A stretch of DNA of 52,129 nt. Origin: Bacteroidota bacterium (GTDB lineage: Bacteria > Bacteroidota > Bacteroidia > Bacteroidales > Paludibacteraceae). Where the stretch lies: positions 1 through 52,129 of the forward strand of contig JAFNAV010000014.1 of NCBI GenBank assembly GCA_017860345.1, written 5' to 3'. Below, in pieces: positions 35,827 through 44,597 of the stretch. How positions within the stretch are numbered: the first letter of the stretch is position 1; every line of letters starts with the position of its first letter. Below the pieces are notes generated by a model. The model worked only from the letters and a program-made list of their open reading frames with translations, had not been told where the DNA came from and made no database searches. A program made the translations under genes and the position numbers.

Positions 35827-35851
35827 TGTTTAAATCAGAAATAAATATCCT

Positions 35852-36043
35852 ATGAAAATAGACACGAATAATAATAGAGCGAATAAAAAAACTTATTCGA
35901 AACCGTTGATTTCAACCATAAAACTGGATTCGGAAATATCACTTGCTATGGAATCCGCTCCACCGGGAGGGCCTTCGGAAAGCATAGGGCTCACAGGCGA
36001 AAATAATTGCAACAACCCCTTCAACAATCAGCCACTGGCTTAG
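35852..36043 (+). CDS. 63-residue RiPP-like precursor peptide with YxxPx(L/I) leader motif
   Basis: A small acidic/Asn-rich peptide. Residues 15-20, YSKPLI, match the YxxPxL leader motif that lasso-type RRE (PqqD/B1) proteins bind, with Ile in the last place. Residues 21-31 (STIKLDSEISL) form an amphipathic stretch, and residues 32-63 could be the core: a PPGGP turn at 37-41, Ser35, Ser42, Ser44 and Thr48 as possible phosphorylation sites, one Cys53, and many Asn. S30-L-A32 gives the small residues at -3 and -1 that a signal-peptidase-type enzyme prefers, so cleavage after Ala32 is one possibility. It lies 25 bases after the T9SS gene and just before a terminator; the machinery follows under its own promoter. 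The precursor role is inference. Short peptides of this YxxP type also occur alone in Bacteroidota. Confidence 0.65.
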   Translation: MKIDTNNNRANKKTYSKPLISTIKLDSEISLAMESAPPGGPSESIGLTGENNCNNPFNNQPLA

Positions 36044-36062
36044 ATTATATTGAATTAAAAAA

Positions 36063-36098
36063 CAAAGTCTCTGAAAATTCGGAGGCTTTGATTTTTTT
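36063..36098 (+). terminator. Terminator after the small peptide gene
   Basis: CAAAGTCTC pairs with GAGGCTTTG (one T-G pair), the stem can extend through CTCTGAA/TTCGGAG, and it is followed by a T run to 36098. It separates the peptide gene from the pqqD-kinase-ABC unit. Confidence 0.85.
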
Positions 36099-36128
36099 AT
36101 AACACTGTCTGAGGTGAAATTATTTTTT

Positions 36129-36136
36129 TATCTTTG
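36129..36136 (+). promoter_or_regulatory. -7 box for the pqqD-kinase-ABC unit
   Basis: TATCTTTG matches TAnnTTTG. The start codon at 36236 is 100 nt downstream, so the leader is long. No good -33 box was found. Confidence 0.5.
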
Positions 36137-36235
36137 CGTTTACATAATTATAGGCACGTAGTTGAAAATCATTTTTTTGTACCAAACGTAGTTCATCACT
36201 TAACTATACCTATTATAATATTAAAATATTGCATT

Positions 36236-36517
36236 ATGACAAGTCTGGCTGAAATCGTTAATCTTAAAAAAAACTTCGTTACCCGCGTAGTAGGCGACGA
36301 ACTTATTATCGTACCCCTTACCGGCAACGTGGCGCAAATGAATGCTCTGTTCACGCTCAACGAAACAGGTAAATTTATATGGGAAAACATTCACGATGCG
36401 CAAACTTTTGATAACTTATTGAACTCTTTGGTGAGTGAGTTTGATATCGATTCTGAATCAGCTCAAAGAGATTTGAATGCTTTTCTTGATAAACTTGGCA
36501 GTACACTAAAAAAGTAG
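36236..36517 (+). CDS. PqqD-family RRE protein (RiPP leader-binding chaperone)
   Basis: A 93-residue protein starting at ATG 36236. It is a PqqD-type winged-helix domain over its whole length: strands KNFVTRVVGDELIIVPLTGNVAQMNALFTLNETGKFIWENI, then the helix of the C-terminal part, SAQRDLNAFLDKL. In PQQ, lasso and many other RiPP pathways this domain binds the leader peptide and presents the precursor to the modifying enzyme. The neighbouring peptide with a YxxPx(L/I) motif is the obvious client. An upstream TTG frame could add 34 residues but is unlikely. It is followed by the kinase and the peptidase-ABC fusion. Confidence 0.88.
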   Translation: MTSLAEIVNLKKNFVTRVVGDELIIVPLTGNVAQMNALFTLNETGKFIWENIHDAQTFDNLLNSLVSEFDIDSESAQRDLNAFLDKLGSTLKK

Positions 36518-36618
36518 CATCCGAAACTTTATTTTAATTATAATTTTTAATCAGCCGTTTTTATTCTCCACCAGCATCCTGACTGGAAATTAAGAAAGTA
36601 GCTTATAAAAATATTTAA

Positions 36619-37491
36619 ATGGCCCTGAAAAACATTTTTCTGAATATTGCCGGATATAGCATTGAATTGATTCCGCAAACGCTTCCGATTGAGATTGAAA
36701 CCGGATACAAATACTTTGTTACCGGAAAAATAAACAAGCCTGACATTACCATACAATGCTTTGAGGGCATTCCCGAAGGATTATTTACAGATAGTAAAGC
36801 CGTATTTGAAGCCGAAAACGACGATCAGAAATTCTACTCTATTTACGAAAATAAAGATTCGCTTGGCTTTGTTATTTACAATCAGCAAAACAAAACCGAA
36901 ATACAGCAGGTAGCCTTTTTATCGGCCGACTTTAAACATTGGAAAATATATAGCGCAGCCACTCCTCAGGGACGGCTTGTTCCACTAAGCTTCCCTATGG
37001 GACCTATCGTAATGCAGTATCTGACCATCAAAAATGATGCTGTAATGATACATGCCTCCTGCGTTTATGATGGAGAAAAAGGGCGGGTTTTTACGGGTTT
37101 TTCAGGAAATGGCAAAAGTACCATGTCGCAGATTTGGGCTTCGGATGGCGATTTAATTATTAACGATGACCGACTCATAATCAAGAAAGAAGGCAACGAT
37201 TTTTTTGTACACAACACTCCCATGTACTACCCGGATATACCCAAAAAAGCACCTCTAAGCAGCATATATCTTATCAGTCATGCTCCCGAAAACCGGATAG
37301 CGAAAATTACAGGAGCAGTGGCCGTATCCAGAGTACTGGCCTTTTGCATTCAGAATAATTTTAATGAATACATTATTAATAACAACCTGGAATTTATTAG
37401 CGGTGTATGCGCCAAAACTCCGGTATCTGACCTTGGTTTTGTACCAGACAGGAGTGTTATTGATTTTGTGCTAAACTATGAAGATAAGTAA
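36619..37491 (+). CDS. HprK-like serine kinase of the RiPP unit
   Basis: A 290-residue protein with an N-terminal beta domain (about 1-140) and a P-loop kinase domain of the HPr kinase/PEPCK type. Walker A is GFSGNGKST at 160-168, preceded by VMIHASCVYDGEKGRVF and followed by DLIINDDRLIIKKEG, where the acidic pair takes the Mg2+/catalytic role. Kinases of this family phosphorylate a serine of lasso precursors (for example the paeninodin type) and sit beside PqqD-like proteins. I infer that it phosphorylates the small peptide at a Ser or Thr. It overlaps the next gene by 14 bases, which shows tight coupling. A metabolic HPr target is unlikely in this context. Confidence 0.8.
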   Translation: MALKNIFLNIAGYSIELIPQTLPIEIETGYKYFVTGKINKPDITIQCFEGIPEGLFTDSKAVFEAENDDQKFYSIYENKDSLGFVIYNQQNKTEIQQVAFLSADFKHWKIYSAATPQGRLVPLSFPMGPIVMQYLTIKNDAVMIHASCVYDGEKGRVFTGFSGNGKSTMSQIWASDGDLIINDDRLIIKKEGNDFFVHNTPMYYPDIPKKAPLSSIYLISHAPENRIAKITGAVAVSRVLAFCIQNNFNEYIINNNLEFISGVCAKTPVSDLGFVPDRSVIDFVLNYEDK

Positions 37492-39691
37492 CAACAGCGC
37501 CGAAATTCGGGAATGGGCTGAAGAGCTGCTCGATAACGACCGTCATTTAAAAATAAAAATGACGGGATACAGTATGTTCCCTACGTTCAAAGCCGGAGAT
37601 TACGGAATTGTTGAAAAATGCCATATCGACGAAATACATCGGGGCGACATTATTGTATTCAGGAAAAAAAACGGATATGTAGCTCACCGACTCATTCAAA
37701 AGAACGAGAGTACTCTAATAACCAAAGGCGATTTTAATTATCAATATGACCCAAAAGTTTCCGTAAGTGAGCTTTGGGGTAAAATCACTTCGTACGAAAG
37801 AGCTGGCAAAACATACTTTATCGCCAACGGCTTACAAAAAATGCTGGCTCTGAACTTTGGAAAACTTAGCGCTACATCAGGTCATTTGATACTGAAAGCC
37901 CAAAACCTCAGACAAAAGTTAAGTTCGATAAAAAGCAATCTATCGGTTATACTTTCCGCGTCCGAAAAACTTTTTGCCTCTAATGCCATAATCTCGCTCA
38001 TTCAGGGAATTTTACCTTTTATCCTTATCATATTTCTTAAATTTCTTACAGATACATTAGTTAACCAAACCAACCACGCAAGTTACAACCTAACCAACAT
38101 CATTTTTTATCTATCGGGTATTGCTATTCTGTTCCTGCTTAGTGGTTTATTATCCGAACTACGCATATTCTACTCGGCAAAACTGACCCACTCAGTCAAC
38201 CAAAGCGTACATGACCTTCTGCACCGCAAACACACGGAACTGGAACTCTCGTACTACGAAAACCCCGAACTTCAAAACAAAATTCACCGCGCAGTACAGG
38301 AAGCATCGTACCGTCCGATGAAAATAACCAACGAAATATTAACCGCTTTTAAATCCATAGGAGCCTCGGTATTTCTGATTGGGATTTTTGCTTCCATTCA
38401 GTGGTATCTGGTGTTTATACTGTTGGTAGCCGTTGCTCCTGATTTGCTGGTCAGGATAAAGTTTTCGCGCCGACTTTACAAACTGCGCAACGAACAAAGC
38501 CCTGGCGAGCGTGAAATGTTTTATTACAACCGCGTACTTACCGGCGTACCTTTTGCCAAAGAACAAAAGCTATTTGGCTTCTCACACTTTTTTCTTACAA
38601 AATTCGATAAACTCCAGCAAAAACTTTTTACCGAAAAAATATCGCTCCAAAAATCTGAGTTAATACAGATATTATTCACTCAATTATTTGCGGCCTTATT
38701 GATATTTGGGTCAATTGGGCTGGTTTTGTTCCTGAATATCAATGGAAAAATCAGCATCGGAACAGTAATTTTATTCCTTTTTGCATTTCAGCGTGGCTAC
38801 TCAGTTTTGAACGATATGTTCAGGTCTGTTACCCGAATTACCGAAGACAATGCCTTCCTGAATGATTTTATCGACTTTCTCCATTTACAATCCACTAAAC
38901 CCAACAAGGTTTCACGCGAGCATGAAGGTTTTAGTTTAAAAACAGAGATAAAGGCTGAAAACCTTACATTTAGCTATCAATCCAGCCAGCGCAAAGCACT
39001 CAGAAACATATCTTTAACCATTCCTGCCGGAAAAACGGTGGCTTTTGTAGGTCCGAACGGATCAGGTAAATCAACACTAATAAAGCTGCTTTGCGGATTT
39101 TATTTTCCACAATCAGGCCATATTTATTTTGATGGAATAAGTTCAGAAAAAATAGGTGGAGAGAAGATAAGACAACATATAAGCGCTGTATTTCAGGATT
39201 TTGCTTTATACAACGTGAGTGCGATGCAAAATATTGCATTAGGCAAAAGCCACGAAAAGCCGGATATGGATTTGGTAAAAGATGCTGCCCAAAAAGCAGG
39301 TATCGACGATGTACTTGACAAACTTCCTTTGGGATACAACACTTTGCTGGGCAACCTGTTTCAGGGAGGCGAGGAACTCAGCATAGGTCAGTGGCAAAAA
39401 ATGGCCATTGCACGTGCATATTACCGCAATGCCCCGCTCCTGCTTCTGGACGAACCGTCGAGCGCACTCGATTTACAATCCGAAGAACAAATTATCCAAA
39501 GTCTGAAAGAACTAACGCAACATAAAACCTCAGTTATTGTGAGCCACAGGCTATCAACCGTTCAGTGGGCCGACCTTATTTATGTGTTCGATAAAGGTGA
39601 AATTGTAGAACATGGCACGCATGATGAACTGATGAAACAAAACGGAAAATATGCGCAACTCTACCGTACAGCCAATAAAATATACGGTTAA
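37478..39691 (+). CDS. Fusion of S26B signal-peptidase-like domain and ABC exporter
   Basis: A 737-residue protein. Residues 1-115 form an S24/S26 peptidase domain of the ER/archaeal signal-peptidase type, with Ser32 (GYSMFP), His70 (VAHRL) and Asp85 (TKGDFN) in the right order, not the bacterial Ser/Lys pair. Residues 165-450 carry about six membrane helices, and 490-730 the ATPase: Walker A GPNGSGKST (525-533), signature LSIGQ (634-638, with Ile where most have Gly) and Walker B LLLLDE (654-659). There is no C39 domain, so the fused S26B domain may replace the leader peptidase of PCAT-type exporters. The lack of a frameshift or stop at the junction argues for a real fusion. It overlaps the kinase gene by 14 bases. 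The joint role in cleavage and export is inference. Confidence 0.85.
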   Translation: MKISNNSAEIREWAEELLDNDRHLKIKMTGYSMFPTFKAGDYGIVEKCHIDEIHRGDIIVFRKKNGYVAHRLIQKNESTLITKGDFNYQYDPKVSVSELWGKITSYERAGKTYFIANGLQKMLALNFGKLSATSGHLILKAQNLRQKLSSIKSNLSVILSASEKLFASNAIISLIQGILPFILIIFLKFLTDTLVNQTNHASYNLTNIIFYLSGIAILFLLSGLLSELRIFYSAKLTHSVNQSVHDLLHRKHTELELSYYENPELQNKIHRAVQEASYRPMKITNEILTAFKSIGASVFLIGIFASIQWYLVFILLVAVAPDLLVRIKFSRRLYKLRNEQSPGEREMFYYNRVLTGVPFAKEQKLFGFSHFFLTKFDKLQQKLFTEKISLQKSELIQILFTQLFAALLIFGSIGLVLFLNINGKISIGTVILFLFAFQRGYSVLNDMFRSVTRITEDNAFLNDFIDFLHLQSTKPNKVSREHEGFSLKTEIKAENLTFSYQSSQRKALRNISLTIPAGKTVAFVGPNGSGKSTLIKLLCGFYFPQSGHIYFDGISSEKIGGEKIRQHISAVFQDFALYNVSAMQNIALGKSHEKPDMDLVKDAAQKAGIDDVLDKLPLGYNTLLGNLFQGGEELSIGQWQKMAIARAYYRNAPLLLLDEPSSALDLQSEEQIIQSLKELTQHKTSVIVSHRLSTVQWADLIYVFDKGEIVEHGTHDELMKQNGKYAQLYRTANKIYG

Positions 39692-39723
39692 TCGAGTCAG
39701 GCTATCGAAAACATAAATTCAAT

Positions 39724-39755
39724 GTTGACTTGTTTGTGTTTTTTATGTAAATTTG
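39724..39755 (+). promoter_or_regulatory. Promoter of gltX
   Basis: TTG at 39725-39727, a 20-nt spacer, then TAAATTTG at 39748-39755. The ATG at 39792 is 36 nt downstream. Confidence 0.65.
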
Positions 39756-39791
39756 CGTGCCTTATTACAGGTTTAATTTTACTAACTAAAA

Positions 39792-41315
39792 ATGAACAGA
39801 AAAGTACGGGTGCGTTTTGCCCCAAGCCCTACCGGGCCTTTACATATTGGCGGTGTTCGTACCGCTCTTTACAACTATCTTTTTGCTAAAAAACATGGTG
39901 GCGATATGCTCTTGCGTATTGAGGACACCGATTCGGCACGCTTTGTTGCTGGCGCTGAGGATTATATTGTTGAAGCATTGAATTGGCTCGGAATTAAAAT
40001 TGACGAAGGAGTTGGAGTTGAAACTACTGGGCAACATGCGCCCTATCGCCAAAGCGAACGCAAAGATATTTACCGTAAATACGTAGACCAACTGCTGGAT
40101 GCAGGATTGGCCTATATTGCTTTTGATACGCCTGCTGAGCTTGATGCTAAACGAAACGAAATTGCCAATTTTCAATACGATGCCAAAACGCGTATGCAAA
40201 TGACCAACTCGCTAACACTGGATAGCGCCGAGGTAAAAGAGCGTATCGGTAACAAGGAGCAATATGTGGTGCGTATTAAAATTGAGCCTGATCAGGAAAT
40301 TAAAGTACAGGATTTAATCCGGGGCGAAGTAATTATCAACTCATCGGTACTTGATGATAAAGTTTTGTACAAATCGGCCGACGAACTACCTACTTACCAC
40401 ATGGCCAATGTAGTAGACGATTACCTGATGGAAATATCGCATGTGATACGGGGCGAAGAGTGGCTTCCCTCCGCACCTCTGCATGTACTCCTGTACCGGT
40501 ATTTGGGCTGGGAAAGCGTTATGCCTGAGTTTGCTCACCTGCCGCTGCTGCTTAAGCCCGACGGCAATGGTAAACTAAGCAAACGCGATGGCGACCGACT
40601 TGGATTCCCGGTGTTTCCGCTCAACTGGAAAGATCCCAAATCAGGCGAAACTTCGTCAGGCTATCGCGAAGCCGGATATTTTCCTGAAGCAGTGGTAAAT
40701 TTTCTTGCATTGCTGGGTTGGAATGCCGGCACTGAACAGGAAATTTTCAGCATGGATGAATTAGTTGAACTCTTCTCGCTCGACAGAGTAAGTAAAAGTG
40801 GTGCCAAGTTTGATTACGAAAAAGGGAAATGGTTCAACCACAAATATTTACAAGCAAAACCTGTAGACGAAATTACAGATTTATTCCAACGCATTCTGTT
40901 AGAAAAAGACATTATTGAAGACACCGATAAGGTTATGAAAATAGTTTCGCTGGTGCGCGAAAGAGCTAATTTCGTGAAAGACCTTTGGGAACAATCGGCC
41001 TTCTTTTTTGTAGCGCCAGAAAAATACGACGAAAAAACAGTGCAAAAACGCTGGAAAACAGAAACGCCCGACCAAATGGAAGAACTGATTTCGGTGCTCG
41101 AATCTATCGAAGATTTTAGTACTGAAAAAACCGAAGAAATAGTTAAAGACTGGATAAACACCAAACAATATAACCTTGGAGGTGTGATGAATGCATTCAG
41201 ACTATCGGTAGTGGGCGAACCTAAAGGTCCTCACATGTTCGACATCGTATCATTAATAGGAAAAGACGAAACCATTAACAGACTAAGAAATGCAATTAAA
41301 AATATAAGCAGTTAA
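39792..41315 (+). CDS. gltX: Glutamyl-tRNA synthetase
   Basis: A 507-residue class I aminoacyl-tRNA synthetase that charges tRNA-Glu. The HIGH motif appears as HIGG at 18-21 ([20 protein letters not shown]), and the KMSKS-type motif is KLSKR at 261-265. The helical C-terminal anticodon-binding domain follows. It has its own promoter and is followed, after 34 bases, by the methyltransferase that opens the glycan locus; some read-through into the locus is possible. Confidence 0.97.
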   Translation: MNRKVRVRFAPSPTGPLHIGGVRTALYNYLFAKKHGGDMLLRIEDTDSARFVAGAEDYIVEALNWLGIKIDEGVGVETTGQHAPYRQSERKDIYRKYVDQLLDAGLAYIAFDTPAELDAKRNEIANFQYDAKTRMQMTNSLTLDSAEVKERIGNKEQYVVRIKIEPDQEIKVQDLIRGEVIINSSVLDDKVLYKSADELPTYHMANVVDDYLMEISHVIRGEEWLPSAPLHVLLYRYLGWESVMPEFAHLPLLLKPDGNGKLSKRDGDRLGFPVFPLNWKDPKSGETSSGYREAGYFPEAVVNFLALLGWNAGTEQEIFSMDELVELFSLDRVSKSGAKFDYEKGKWFNHKYLQAKPVDEITDLFQRILLEKDIIEDTDKVMKIVSLVRERANFVKDLWEQSAFFFVAPEKYDEKTVQKRWKTETPDQMEELISVLESIEDFSTEKTEEIVKDWINTKQYNLGGVMNAFRLSVVGEPKGPHMFDIVSLIGKDETINRLRNAIKNISS

Positions 41316-41349
41316 TTTATCAAAAACCTTACAAACCTAAATTATTTAC

Positions 41350-42132
41350 ATGCAAAAACGACATTCTAACCCTGAACAATACTTTAACGAACAAATTATC
41401 AGTACACAGAAATATGTGTTACCTTTTATTGGAAGTATTAAACCTTTGATTGAAAAAATGCAGGTGCTCGAAATCGGGTGCGGCGAAGCTGGAAACCTAA
41501 AACCATTTTTGGATTTGGGGTGTAACTGTACCGGAGTGGATTACAGTTTAACGAAAATTGAACGGGGCGAAAAGTTTTTTGCCCTTCATCCTAATGCACA
41601 TCTATTAAAACTGATTAACGAGGATATTTATAAAATAACGGAGTTTGAATCCAAATTCGACCTGATTATCCTTCGCGATGTAATTGAACACATACATGAC
41701 CAGAACAAGTTTTTGGGCATGATGAAAAATCTACTTTCGAAAGGCGGTGTTGTTTTTTTGGCATTCCCTCCGTGGCAAAACCCTTTTGGCGGTCATCAAC
41801 AGCTATGCAAAAGCATTGTTTTGTCGCACACACCGTACATTCATTTATTGCCGAAATTGATTTACAAGTTAATTTTAAAAGCATTTGGCGAAAATAATTC
41901 AAAGATTCAAAGCTTGCTCGATATAAAAAAAACCGGCATAAGCCTTGAACGATTTGAAATTCTTTATCGAAAAAATGGTTATAAACTACTTATGAAAAGG
42001 CTTTATTTTATTAACCCTGCTTATGAGGTGAAATTTGGCTTGAAACCCCGCAAATTATCTTTTTGGTTCAATATTCTTCTTTTACGGAATTTTTACACAA
42101 GCTCGGGATATTATCTTCTTGGATTAAAATAA
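41350..42132 (+). CDS. Class I SAM-dependent methyltransferase
   Basis: A 260-residue protein with the SAM-binding motif VLEIGCGEAGNLKPFLDLG at about 38-56, acidic ribose-binding VDYS, and a later DLIILRDVIEHIHD segment typical of UbiG/Methyltransf_11 types. The C-terminal half is longer than the fold needs and partly hydrophobic. It lies at the head of the glycan locus, so a sugar or glycan-lipid methyl acceptor is the best guess, but this comes only from position. Confidence 0.85.
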   Translation: MQKRHSNPEQYFNEQIISTQKYVLPFIGSIKPLIEKMQVLEIGCGEAGNLKPFLDLGCNCTGVDYSLTKIERGEKFFALHPNAHLLKLINEDIYKITEFESKFDLIILRDVIEHIHDQNKFLGMMKNLLSKGGVVFLAFPPWQNPFGGHQQLCKSIVLSHTPYIHLLPKLIYKLILKAFGENNSKIQSLLDIKKTGISLERFEILYRKNGYKLLMKRLYFINPAYEVKFGLKPRKLSFWFNILLLRNFYTSSGYYLLGLK

Positions 42133-42204
42133 GAAGCTGATTTCAAACGGGATATAAAAATAATTTATGAAGAGCTAAAGCCTTCTAAAAAAAATGATTT
42201 ACGC

Positions 42205-43497
42205 ATGAAAAAAGTTCTGATTATATCTTATTACTGGCCTCCTTCGGGAGGTGCCGGAGTGCAACGATGGCTTAAATTTGCCAAATACCTGCCTCTTTAT
42301 GGCTGGGAACCTGTAGTATATACTCCTGAAAATCCGGACTTTGCCATCGAAGATAATAGCTTACTCAAGGATGTATCGCCCGATTTGAAAATACTCAAAA
42401 CCCGCATTTGGGAACCTTACGAGATATACAAAACCCTGATTGGGAAAAAAGGTCAGAAGGTCAATGTGTCATTCTCGGGAGGGGATAAAAAACAAAATAA
42501 GATTCATAAAATTGCTCTTGCCATAAGGGGCAACCTGTTGATTCCTGACCCCCGTTGTTTTTGGATAAAGCCATCAGTAGCATATCTGACTAAGTATTTA
42601 GAAAACAACCCTGTAGATGCAATAATAAGTACCGGGCCTCCCCACTCAATGCACCTTATAGCCCGGAAAATACATAAGAAAACAGGCTTACCCTGGATAG
42701 CCGACTTTCGCGACCCCTGGACCAATATTGATTTCTACAGAGAGCTGAAACTAAGCAAGCTTTCAGATTCGATTCATCATCGGCTGGAACAAAAAGTGCT
42801 GACAGAAGCTTCGCGTGTAGTGAGCGTAACTCCTACCTGGTGCAATGAACTTTCGGAATTGGGCAAAGTACCCGTAAGCCTGGTTCACAATGGGTATGAC
42901 GAGGAAGACATTGTAAGAACCAGCGAACCTGTGGATACAGCATTTGCATTGGTGCATATAGGTAGTATCAACGCTGCCCGTAACCCACATGTACTGTGGA
43001 AAGCGCTTAGCGAATTGATAGCCGAAAACGACGAATTTAAAACCAAGCTCAAAGTACGACTGGTAGGCAATGTAGAAGATTGCGTACTTACTGATATTGA
43101 AAAATATAGCCTGCAAAACCATGTTGAAAGTCTCGGCTACATGTCGCATGCCAAAGCCATTGCTTACCAGCAAACTTCTCCGGTATTATTGCTGCTGATT
43201 AACAATACACCTAATGCCAATGGGATTTTAACGGGAAAGCTGTATGAATATATGGCTTCGGAAAGGCCGGTATTGGCTATAGGGCCATCAAAAAGCGACA
43301 TTGCAACGCTGCTGACCGAAACCAAAGCCGGGTTGATTGTTGATTTTGATGATGTTGCAGGAATGAAGAAAGCCATATCAGACTTATTTGAAGCTTACAA
43401 AAACAATAAGCTTACATCTGAGCCCTCAGGGTATCAGCAATATTCCCGAAAAGCGCAATGCGGAGTGCTGGCCGAAGTATTGGATTCAATTATTTGA
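42205..43497 (+). CDS. Glycosyltransferase, GT4-like
   Basis: A 430-residue GT-B fold enzyme. The N-terminal YYWPPSGGAGVQRWLKFAKYL is the glycine-rich loop seen in GT4 members, and the C-terminal domain has ILTGKLYEYMASERPVLAIG with the acidic residue in the expected nucleotide-sugar site. The middle segment WIADFRDPWTN is conserved in this Bacteroidota subgroup. The donor and acceptor are not evident. It is followed by wecB after 18 bases. Confidence 0.88.
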   Translation: MKKVLIISYYWPPSGGAGVQRWLKFAKYLPLYGWEPVVYTPENPDFAIEDNSLLKDVSPDLKILKTRIWEPYEIYKTLIGKKGQKVNVSFSGGDKKQNKIHKIALAIRGNLLIPDPRCFWIKPSVAYLTKYLENNPVDAIISTGPPHSMHLIARKIHKKTGLPWIADFRDPWTNIDFYRELKLSKLSDSIHHRLEQKVLTEASRVVSVTPTWCNELSELGKVPVSLVHNGYDEEDIVRTSEPVDTAFALVHIGSINAARNPHVLWKALSELIAENDEFKTKLKVRLVGNVEDCVLTDIEKYSLQNHVESLGYMSHAKAIAYQQTSPVLLLLINNTPNANGILTGKLYEYMASERPVLAIGPSKSDIATLLTETKAGLIVDFDDVAGMKKAISDLFEAYKNNKLTSEPSGYQQYSRKAQCGVLAEVLDSII

Positions 43498-43515
43498 AAT
43501 TAAGATTGTTGACCG

Positions 43516-44586
43516 ATGAAAAAAATCATAACCGTAGTTGGCGCCCGCCCTCAGTTTATTAAAGCAGCTACCCTCAGCAGGCAACTCAGATTAGTTGATG
43601 TTGAGGAAAGAATTATTCATACAGGGCAACATTACGATGCCAATATGTCGGATATTTTTTTTCAGGAGCTGGAAATTCCAAAACCTGCATTCAAACTTCA
43701 GGTTCACGGATTGACCCACGGAGCCATGACAGCCAGAATGCTTGAAGAAATTGAAGCCATATTGATAGCCCAAAAGCCCGAAGGCGTTTTAGTGTATGGC
43801 GATACCAACTCTACGCTGGCAGGAGCGCTGGCAGCAGCCAAACTACAAATACCGGTAATCCATGTAGAGGCCGGTCTCCGGTCGTTCAATATGGCTATGC
43901 CTGAAGAAATAAACCGCATACTGACCGACCGTATTTCAGACTTATTGCTTTGCCCTACCGGCAATGCCGTTAAAAACCTGACCGATGAAGGCATGCACCT
44001 GAGCTCAGCCAAAATAGTAATGAACGGCGATGTAATGCAGGATGCTTACCAGTTTTATGCTGCTAATGCCAAACTCCGTTCACATATTTTGCGCAAAACC
44101 GGTGTCAACAGGTTTATTTTGGCCACAGTACACCGGCAAAATAATATTGAAAATCCCGAAAACCTCAGAAATATAGTTAAAGCGCTCAACGACCTGAATA
44201 AAATAATTCCGGTGGTAATGCCCATACATCCGCGCACGCGAAGCATTCTGGCTCATCATTACGTACTGCCTGAGTTTATGGTGATTGACCCCGTAAGTTA
44301 TCTCGATATGATTATGCTGCTTAAGAGCTGCGAAATGGTGGTAACCGACAGTGGCGGCTTACAAAAGGAAGCATTCTTTTCGGGCAAGTTTTGTATTACC
44401 CTCCGGGATGAAACTGAATGGGTAGAACTGGTGGAAAACGGGTTTAATACGCTTGCAGGTACTGTACCTGAAGATATTCTGAGAGCTTACGATAATTTTT
44501 CTGTTCAACAGGCTAATTTTAAACTGAATTTATACGGCAATGGACGAGCGGCCGAGATAGCAGCTCAAGAAATAAATAACCTTTAA
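43516..44586 (+). CDS. wecB: UDP-N-acetylglucosamine 2-epimerase, non-hydrolysing
   Basis: Interconverts UDP-GlcNAc and UDP-ManNAc, giving the ManNAc donor for surface glycans. It is 356 residues, with HTGQHYDANMSD at about 36-47, HVEAGLRSFNMAMPEEINR (about 116-134), TVHRQNNIENPENL and DSGGLQKEAFF (about 277-287). These are the active-site segments of the family. The product suggests that ManNAc or a derivative is part of the polysaccharide made by this locus. Its stop is 11 bases from the next gene. Confidence 0.94.
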   Translation: MKKIITVVGARPQFIKAATLSRQLRLVDVEERIIHTGQHYDANMSDIFFQELEIPKPAFKLQVHGLTHGAMTARMLEEIEAILIAQKPEGVLVYGDTNSTLAGALAAAKLQIPVIHVEAGLRSFNMAMPEEINRILTDRISDLLLCPTGNAVKNLTDEGMHLSSAKIVMNGDVMQDAYQFYAANAKLRSHILRKTGVNRFILATVHRQNNIENPENLRNIVKALNDLNKIIPVVMPIHPRTRSILAHHYVLPEFMVIDPVSYLDMIMLLKSCEMVVTDSGGLQKEAFFSGKFCITLRDETEWVELVENGFNTLAGTVPEDILRAYDNFSVQQANFKLNLYGNGRAAEIAAQEINNL

Positions 44587-44597
44587 CTCCGATTTAC

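Noticed and set aside
35852..39691. A complete lasso-peptide cluster
   Set aside because: No asparagine-synthetase-like cyclase in the window, and the peptide lacks the conserved Thr and Gly at the leader/core border.
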